From contig JAAKFB010000058.1 in assembly GCA_011065235.1 (NCBI GenBank), forward strand, positions 1-9,242: a stretch of 9,242 nucleotides of DNA. Reading direction: 5' to 3'. The DNA is from Chlamydiota bacterium. GTDB lineage: Bacteria; Chlamydiota; Chlamydiia; Chlamydiales; Rhabdochlamydiaceae. Numbering within the stretch: position 1 is the first letter of the stretch; each line of letters begins with the position of its first letter. A program made the position numbers and the translations under genes. The notes under the pieces are model-generated. The model searched no databases. It was not told where the DNA came from and saw only the letters and a list, made by a program, of their open reading frames with translations. Below are positions 6,402-9,242 of the stretch, one piece after another.

Positions 6402-7310
6402 TTAAGTAGTTCTGGTTGCTTTGCGCTTGCGTTTGCGTCGATAGGGGACAAAGGTCGATTGACGGCCAGAAACGACCTCATGCAAATTTTCAATTGCCAT
6501 GAACGCTTCGGGGTCTTCGCGCAAGACGATCTCTTTGAGATCGGCTAGGTCAAGTCTTTCCACAACGATAAAGAGTAGCTCGCGAGAGGCACCAGTAAAG
6601 CCTCCTTTGCCATGAATGATGGTAAGACCAAGGCCTAATTGATTCATGATCACCTTGGAGAGCTCTTTGGGCTTGGAGGAAATGATGAGCACAGATTTGA
6701 GCTCATCAAGGCCCACGATCACTAGGTCGATCATTTTGAAGGCGACGACATAGGTGAGAAGAGACTGCAGGGCGATGTGCCAATCGCGAAAAATCCACCC
6801 ATAGATACCAAAAATGAAAAAATTCGCTACGAGGACAACTTGCCCGACAGTGAATCCCTTCTTCCGGTTGATGATGATGGCCATGATCTCAGTGCCATCG
6901 AGACAGCCTCCATTGCGGATGATGAGACCTGATCCCACACCGAGAACCGCACCTCCAAAGACGATTACTTCGATCGGATCACCGAAAAAAGGAGGAGCTG
7001 CATCTAAAATCCACAAGAAAAACGCAAACAGGATGATTGCTGTAAACATGTGAAAAACAAAGCTGCGTCGGATGTAGCGGTAGGCTAGATAGATGAATGG
7101 GAGGGTGAGCACGACTAGAAAATAAGAAAGGTAATTCTCTCCAAAGAGGCGGGCTAAAATCAAAGAAATACCAATGATTCCACCATCAATTAGGTCATTG
7201 GGAAGAAGAAAGATCCGGATCGAGACAGCTGCGAGAAATGCTCCGAGCGAAATAAAAAAGAGGTCTTTTGTGAGGCGCCAAAGCCCAAAGGATTTTCCGT
7301 GTGTTTGCAT
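6402..7310 (-). CDS. YitT family membrane protein (DUF161 plus DUF2179)
   Basis: The 302-residue product has the YitT layout: about six hydrophobic segments (near 16-37, 60-78, 86-104, 115-133, 156-174, 180-199) followed by a soluble DUF2179 domain at about 203-282. Conserved family stretches are LPNDLIDGGIIGISLIL (36-52) and the glycine-rich loop GVGSGLIIRNGGCLDGTEI (124-142). The function of the family is unsettled; it is an inner-membrane protein with a cytoplasmic ligand-binding-like tail domain. The reading frame stays open upstream to 7409, but the start at 7310 is chosen because AGGAAAG lies about 5 bases before it on the minus strand and MQTHGKSFGLWRLTKDLFFI leads directly into the first membrane segment. 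The C-terminus is strongly basic (YRRKRKRKATRTT), which is not typical of the family. The gene stands alone, divergent from the gene at 7387. Confidence 0.88.
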   Translation of the reverse strand: MQTHGKSFGLWRLTKDLFFISLGAFLAAVSIRIFLLPNDLIDGGIIGISLILARLFGENYLSYFLVVLTLPFIYLAYRYIRRSFVFHMFTAIILFAFFLWILDAAPPFFGDPIEVIVFGGAVLGVGSGLIIRNGGCLDGTEIMAIIINRKKGFTVGQVVLVANFFIFGIYGWIFRDWHIALQSLLTYVVAFKMIDLVIVGLDELKSVLIISSKPKELSKVIMNQLGLGLTIIHGKGGFTGASRELLFIVVERLDLADLKEIVLREDPEAFMAIENLHEVVSGRQSTFVPYRRKRKRKATRTT

Positions 7311-7315
7311 GATAC

Positions 7316-7322
7316 TTTCCTG
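7316..7322 (-). promoter_or_regulatory. Ribosome binding site of the YitT gene
   Basis: On the minus strand AGGAAAG precedes the ATG at 7310 by 5 bases. It decides the start against the 33-codon longer reading frame. Confidence 0.6.
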
Positions 7323-7386
7323 GTTGCTTAACAAAATACAAATCTTGAGCTGAAATGTACAGAAAAAAAAGGGTCCAGAAGCTATC

Positions 7387-8001
7387 ATGCCTCGCATGGT
7401 TGATCGCATAAATTCTCTGCCTTTTAAGGTGTCTAGTTTTGAGTCATTTAAATCTTCTCCATTGCTAGTACAGCGTTATGTTTCGACGATTGTTTCTGCT
7501 AAAGAGAGCACAATTGGCAATGTTTTTTGGACAATTGTTTCTCCAATCATATGGTTTTTTGAGTGGTTGGGATCAAAATTGGCCCCAACAACAAAAGAGC
7601 TAGAACTTTTTGAAAAGCTTCTTGAAGGAGCTTTTTGGGGAGGAGCTGCCTATTTTTACAAACGATCGATGGGTGAAGAGCGTCTGCGCGCTGTGGTGGC
7701 ATCTTGCGAGGATCTCTGTAAGAGGCTTAGGGAAAAATGGTTTCCAAACATTGAGAAGATCCTTTTCATGCGAAGGAATTTAGTCAAAATCAAGATGCGT
7801 GCTTATGCAGCGCTTGGGGAAGAGAATAAAGTCAAAATTTCTCGGCAAGAGCTCAAGGACACCGGAATTGAAGTGTCAAACGAGATCGAGCAGCAAACGC
7901 ACTACTTGCTTGTAGCAACTAAACCGAAATTCCGTTTTGTTCTCAGAGTTGTCAATCGGTTAGTTCAATTGAGCTTCAAAGCTGTTTCTAAATTTTTCTA
8001 A
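7387..8001 (+). CDS. Unrecognised protein with hydrophobic N-terminal half
   Basis: I do not recognise this product (204 residues from ATG 7387; 201 from ATG 7396, which is equally possible since neither has a good ribosome binding site). Residues 43-61 (IGNVFWTIVSPIIWFFEWLG) are strongly hydrophobic and rich in tryptophan and phenylalanine, and 79-91 form a shorter apolar stretch (LEGAFWGGAAYFY), so one hairpin in a membrane is plausible. Residues 95-140 are charged and helical, and the C-terminal 30 residues are basic and aliphatic (KFRFVLRVVNRLVQLSFKAV). The N-terminal 40 residues are rich in Ser, Phe and Val with few acidic residues, as in many type III secreted chlamydial proteins, but this is only compositional. 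The stop codon TAA abuts the palindromic element that starts at 8002, so the original C-terminus may have been altered. Sampled G+C is about 41%. Confidence 0.6.
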   Translation: MPRMVDRINSLPFKVSSFESFKSSPLLVQRYVSTIVSAKESTIGNVFWTIVSPIIWFFEWLGSKLAPTTKELELFEKLLEGAFWGGAAYFYKRSMGEERLRAVVASCEDLCKRLREKWFPNIEKILFMRRNLVKIKMRAYAALGEENKVKISRQELKDTGIEVSNEIEQQTHYLLVATKPKFRFVLRVVNRLVQLSFKAVSKFF

Positions 8002-8156
8002 TAATTCAACTTACCCCTATCTCGCTTCAAGGCGTAAGCGAACTGACGAGATACAAGATTTGAGATGCCGCCAACGGCGAGCCATTGGCAAAGAACAAAG
8101 CGCAGTAGATCGTTGGTGCAGCAAGCCTTGAAGCGAGATAGGGGCAAGTTGAATTA
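8002..8156. mobile_element. MITE-like palindromic element of about 155 bases
   Basis: The terminal inverted repeats 8003-8033 and 8125-8155 agree at 30 of 31 positions (ends AATTCAACTT and AAGTTGAATT). The 91-base interior has no plausible gene but contains smaller inverted pairs such as CCAACG with CGTTGG. The element begins right after the stop of the gene at 7387-8001. TAATAA appears in the same orientation at both ends (7999-8004 and 8155-8160), which the palindrome alone does not explain and which may include a target duplication. Size, inverted ends and lack of coding capacity fit a non-autonomous transposon; no matching transposase is in the window. Confidence 0.7.
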
Positions 8157-8159
8157 ATA

Positions 8160-8323
8160 AGGGCCCGTAAAGAAATAACCTGACAATCCTCGAGGGAAAA
8201 ATCAATTCATCTCTCGATGATTTTCCCTTGTAGATATTGCATGAATATCTACTGCGGAAAAATCCTCAAGATCTGAACCGTTTTCCTGCTCGAGGATTGT
8301 CAGGTTATTTCTTTACGGGCCCT
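8160..8323. mobile_element. MITE-like palindrome with three internal hairpins
   Basis: The arms 8160-8194 and 8289-8323 are perfect 35-base inverted copies, starting AGGGCCCGTAAAG. Pairing resumes after a 2-base bulge (GGAAAA with TTTTCC). The interior holds three further hairpins in a row: 8194-8227 (GGGAAAAATCA with TGATTTTCCC), 8230-8252 (GTAGATATT with AATATCTAC, loop GCATG) and 8254-8289 (GCGGAAAA with TTTTCCTGC). The whole could fold as a large cloverleaf. GGGCCC at both ends is flanked by TAA (8158-8160 and 8323-8325), a likely 3-base target duplication. It ends 7 bases from the 3' end of the tRNA-Asp gene. A non-autonomous transposon is the simplest reading; a structured RNA or tRNA-operon terminator is an alternative. 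Confidence 0.72.
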
Positions 8324-8330
8324 AAGTGAA

Positions 8331-8404
8331 CGCGGGAGACGGGACTCGAACCCGCAACTTCCGCCGTGACAGGGCGGTGCTCTAACCAGTTGAACTACTC
8401 CCGC
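8331..8404 (-). tRNA. tRNA-Asp(GTC)
   Basis: On the minus strand the 74 bases fold as a standard tRNA. The acceptor stem is GCGGGAG with CTCCCGC; the D arm has GTTC and GAGC; the anticodon arm CCGCC-CTGTCAC-GGCGG has anticodon GTC; the T arm is GCGGG-TTCGAGT-CCCGT. The discriminator is G, as expected for aspartate identity. The terminal CCA is not encoded. It lies 20 bases downstream of tRNA-Val and is probably cut from the same transcript. Confidence 0.96.
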
Positions 8405-8424
8405 ATATGGAGCGTATCTTGTGT

Positions 8425-8497
8425 TGGGCGCAAAAGGACTCGAACCTATGACCGCCTGTGTGTAAGACAGGAGCTCTACCAACTGAGCTATACGCCC
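8425..8497 (-). tRNA. tRNA-Val(TAC)
   Basis: On the minus strand the 73 bases fold as a standard tRNA. The acceptor stem is GGGCGTA with TGCGCCC, including one G-T pair. The D arm is GCTC-AGTTGGTA-GAGC. The anticodon arm CCTGT-CTTACAC-ACAGG has anticodon TAC. The T arm is ATAGG-TTCGAGT-CCTTT with one T-T mismatch. The discriminator is A, as expected for valine, and CCA is not encoded. It is the promoter-proximal gene of a Val-Asp pair. Partial copies of its 5' half occur at 8728-8763 and 8819-8833. Confidence 0.96.
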
Positions 8498-8568
8498 ACG
8501 AATTTTACGTGGATAAAATTTGTTTTTTCTTGAGTCCTACTTTCTCCCGTTGGTAGTGCCAGTTACAT

Positions 8569-8715
8569 GGCCTTCGGCCTATTTGACCAGTTTCATAACC
8601 TTCGGTTTATTCCACCTTGCTTTCTCGTGTAAATGTCCATCGGACATTTACTCCTTTTTAAAGGCGGCGGAAAGCAAGCCTCGATTCCGCCCTCAAATGC
8701 CCACCGGGCATTTGA
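8569..8715. repeat. Run of short hairpins with a CC(T/A)(T/C)CGG core
   Basis: Five perfect or near-perfect palindromes follow one another: 8569-8579 (GGCC-TTC-GGCC), 8595-8610 (ATAACC-TTC-GGTTTAT, one bulge), 8629-8651 (10-base stem, loop ATC), 8666-8691 (GGCGGAA with TTCCGCC, larger loop) and 8693-8715 (10-base stem, loop ACC). The four triloop hairpins share the central heptamer CC-NN-CGG (CCTTCGG, CCTTCGG, CCATCGG, CCACCGG). Hairpin centres lie near 8574, 8602, 8640, 8678 and 8704. Longer-range pairs compete with them (CTTGCTTTC 8616-8624 with GAAAGCAAG 8670-8678; CGTGTAA 8626-8632 with TTACACG 8719-8725). No protein gene is credible here. The function is unknown; it lies upstream of the tRNA-Val gene on the transcribed strand. 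Confidence 0.65.
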
Positions 8716-8727
8716 TCCTTACACGTA

Positions 8728-8763
8728 AAAGGCAGGAATCAAGCCAACTGAGCTATACGCCCC
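8728..8763 (-). pseudogene. Partial copy of the 5' half of tRNA-Val
   Basis: The 20 bases 8744-8763 repeat the tRNA-Val 5' end (CCAACTGAGCTATACGCCC on the plus strand), and similarity continues without gaps into the anticodon arm (AAGGCAGGA here against AAGACAGGA in the gene). The D-loop side has drifted. There is no T arm and no 3' acceptor strand, so it cannot make a tRNA. It is either a decayed duplicate or a copy left by recombination at the tRNA gene. Confidence 0.65.
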
Positions 8764-8897
8764 CAGAACCTTGTGCATTTTAAGACTAGCTCTGTTTTAA
8801 GTCTCGTTTTTTTCTGTGTGAGCTATACGCCCCAAACAAGCAGCCCAGTGTAACCTTTTGATACAATTTTTCTCAACTTCTTTGAGATATTTGAACC
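8764..8897. other. Intergenic stretch, apart from the short tRNA fragment
   Basis: No reading frame of note is seen. AGACT at 8783-8787 and AGTCT at 8800-8804 could form a 5-base stem just before CG and a run of T, which resembles a weak plus-strand terminator, but no plus-strand gene ends nearby. No convincing promoter for the minus-strand tRNA genes could be picked out. Confidence 0.3.
8819..8833 (-). pseudogene. Shorter second fragment of the tRNA-Val 5' end
   Basis: TGAGCTATACGCCCC repeats the acceptor 5' strand and the first part of the D arm of tRNA-Val. The neighbouring bases do not match. Its 5' end lies 70 bases from that of the copy at 8728-8763, close to one tRNA length. Confidence 0.5.
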
Positions 8898-8910
8898 TCC
8901 CTCGCCCAAA

Positions 8911-9070
8911 GGCCTGACTATTACCCACATCTTTCTCAGCAGGGGAAAGCTAGGCAAGAAGATGTGCAGATTTGCGACGAGAGAATAGTCGAATGCCTAT
9001 TGTCGGAGTAAAACTGTGGAGATTGAAGCTCTAGCTCCCTGATAAGAAAGATGTGGGTAATAGTCAGGCC
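8911..9070. mobile_element. Third long palindrome, MITE-like, about 160-185 bases
   Basis: The arms 8911-8936 and 9045-9070 are perfect 26-base inverted copies beginning GGCCTGACTATTACCCACAT. Pairing goes on inward for eight more positions with two mismatches and then AGCTAG with CTAGCT. It also continues weakly outward: CCCTCGCCCAAA at 8899-8910 against the complement of TAAAGGCGAAGG, 8 of 12. The interior has no gene but has small inverted pairs (CGAC with GTCG, AATAG with CTATT). No clear target duplication is seen. A non-autonomous transposon remnant is the likeliest reading. Confidence 0.68.
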
Positions 9071-9117
9071 TAAAGGCGAAGGATTCAACAACAGCAGGAG
9101 GCGTAGAAACCCGAAGG

Positions 9118-9139
9118 AAAAAAGCAGGCTGGGATCCTG
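9118..9139 (-). terminator. Weak possible terminator of the minus-strand fragment
   Basis: Read on the minus strand, CAGG and CCTG form a 4-base stem with a 7-base loop, followed by G and six T. It lies about 25 bases past the stop of the partial reading frame at 9164-9242. The stem is short, so the call is tentative. Confidence 0.3.
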
Positions 9140-9163
9140 ATTATCTTCTGAAGCTGATAGGTG

Positions 9164-9242
9164 TCAAGTTTTAACTATGAAATCGCCCGGAGGAATGTAT
9201 CCGGTTTTCAAGCATTTTAATAACACATTGAGGTCCTGGGCT
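9164..9242 (-). CDS. Possible C-terminal end of an unidentified protein
   Basis: A minus-strand frame enters from beyond the window and ends at TGA 9164-9166, giving 25 residues that include LLKCLKTGYIPPGDFIVKT. The residue mix is protein-like and a weak terminator follows, but 25 codons are too few to identify. A transposase C-terminus would fit the repeat-rich surroundings; this is a guess. The plus strand has a competing open frame from ATG 9177 (MKSPGGMYPVFKHF...) without a good ribosome binding site, and both may be chance. Confidence 0.3.
   Translation of the reverse strand, partial: AQDLNVLLKCLKTGYIPPGDFIVKT

Noticed and set aside
7311..7409. N-terminal extension of the YitT reading frame (33 more codons).
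   Set aside because: A good ribosome binding site precedes the ATG at 7310, the family's N-terminus fits there, and the extension would overlap the divergent gene at 7387.
8017..8205. Minus-strand open frame of 62 codons across two palindromic elements.
   Set aside because: It spans the border of two unrelated elements and shows no protein-like features.
8160..8323. Known riboswitch or standard structural RNA gene.
   Set aside because: No conserved core that I recognise; perfect inverted ends and TAA flanks favour a mobile element.
8300..8482. Minus-strand open frame of 60 codons.
   Set aside because: It runs through both tRNA genes and part of a palindrome arm; it is not a credible protein gene.
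8569..8715. CRISPR-like reading of the evenly placed palindromes.
   Set aside because: The stems differ from one another, only the central heptamer is shared, and there are no cas genes or identical repeats.
8520..8783. Plus-strand open frame of 87 codons.
   Set aside because: It covers the hairpin array and a tRNA fragment, has no ribosome binding site, and its composition is explained by the palindromes.

Overview
The window looks like a piece of a chromosome from the phylum Chlamydiae, most likely an environmental (amoeba- or arthropod-associated) lineage and not Chlamydia itself. The main evidence is gene order: rpe, a divergent EF-P, accB and accC lie together here as they do in Chlamydia trachomatis (CT121-CT124, from memory), and the EF-P has the features of the chlamydial EF-P1 paralog. 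yvcK, a HAD phosphatase gene, hpt and rfbA sit within or behind that block; as far as I recall the reduced Chlamydiaceae lack hpt and rfbA. The genus cannot be fixed from this sequence alone.

Region 1 (1-5598, + strand) is one compact gene train: rpe (3' end), yvcK, HAD hydrolase, efp, accB, accC, hpt, rfbA. Most neighbours overlap by 4 to 17 bases, several at ATGA junctions, and two genes probably begin with TTG. The products cover pentose phosphate metabolism, a UDP-sugar-binding regulator of carbon and cell-wall metabolism, a ribosome rescue factor, biotin carboxylation for fatty acid synthesis, purine salvage and nucleotide-sugar synthesis. No promoter is visible, so transcription probably starts before the window.

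Region 2 (5599-6400) holds an unrecognised AT-rich gene (about 35% G+C in sampled lines, against about 49% in the operon). It is flanked by inverted copies of a CACAGAG-type repeat and followed by a separate 90-base imperfect palindrome. Region 3 (6402-8001) has a minus-strand YitT-family membrane protein gene, divergent from a second unrecognised gene with a hydrophobic N-terminal half.

Region 4 (8002-9242) is almost free of protein genes and unusually rich in inverted repeats. Two MITE-like palindromes of about 155 and 164 bases lie end to end, separated and bounded by TAA. They are followed by minus-strand tRNA-Asp(GTC) and tRNA-Val(TAC). Next come a run of short triloop hairpins with a CC(T/A)(T/C)CGG core, two partial copies of the 5' half of the tRNA-Val, and a third long palindrome. 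The window ends in a possible C-terminal fragment of a minus-strand gene with a weak terminator behind it. The most notable content is this tRNA-associated palindrome cluster and the repeat-flanked gene of region 2.
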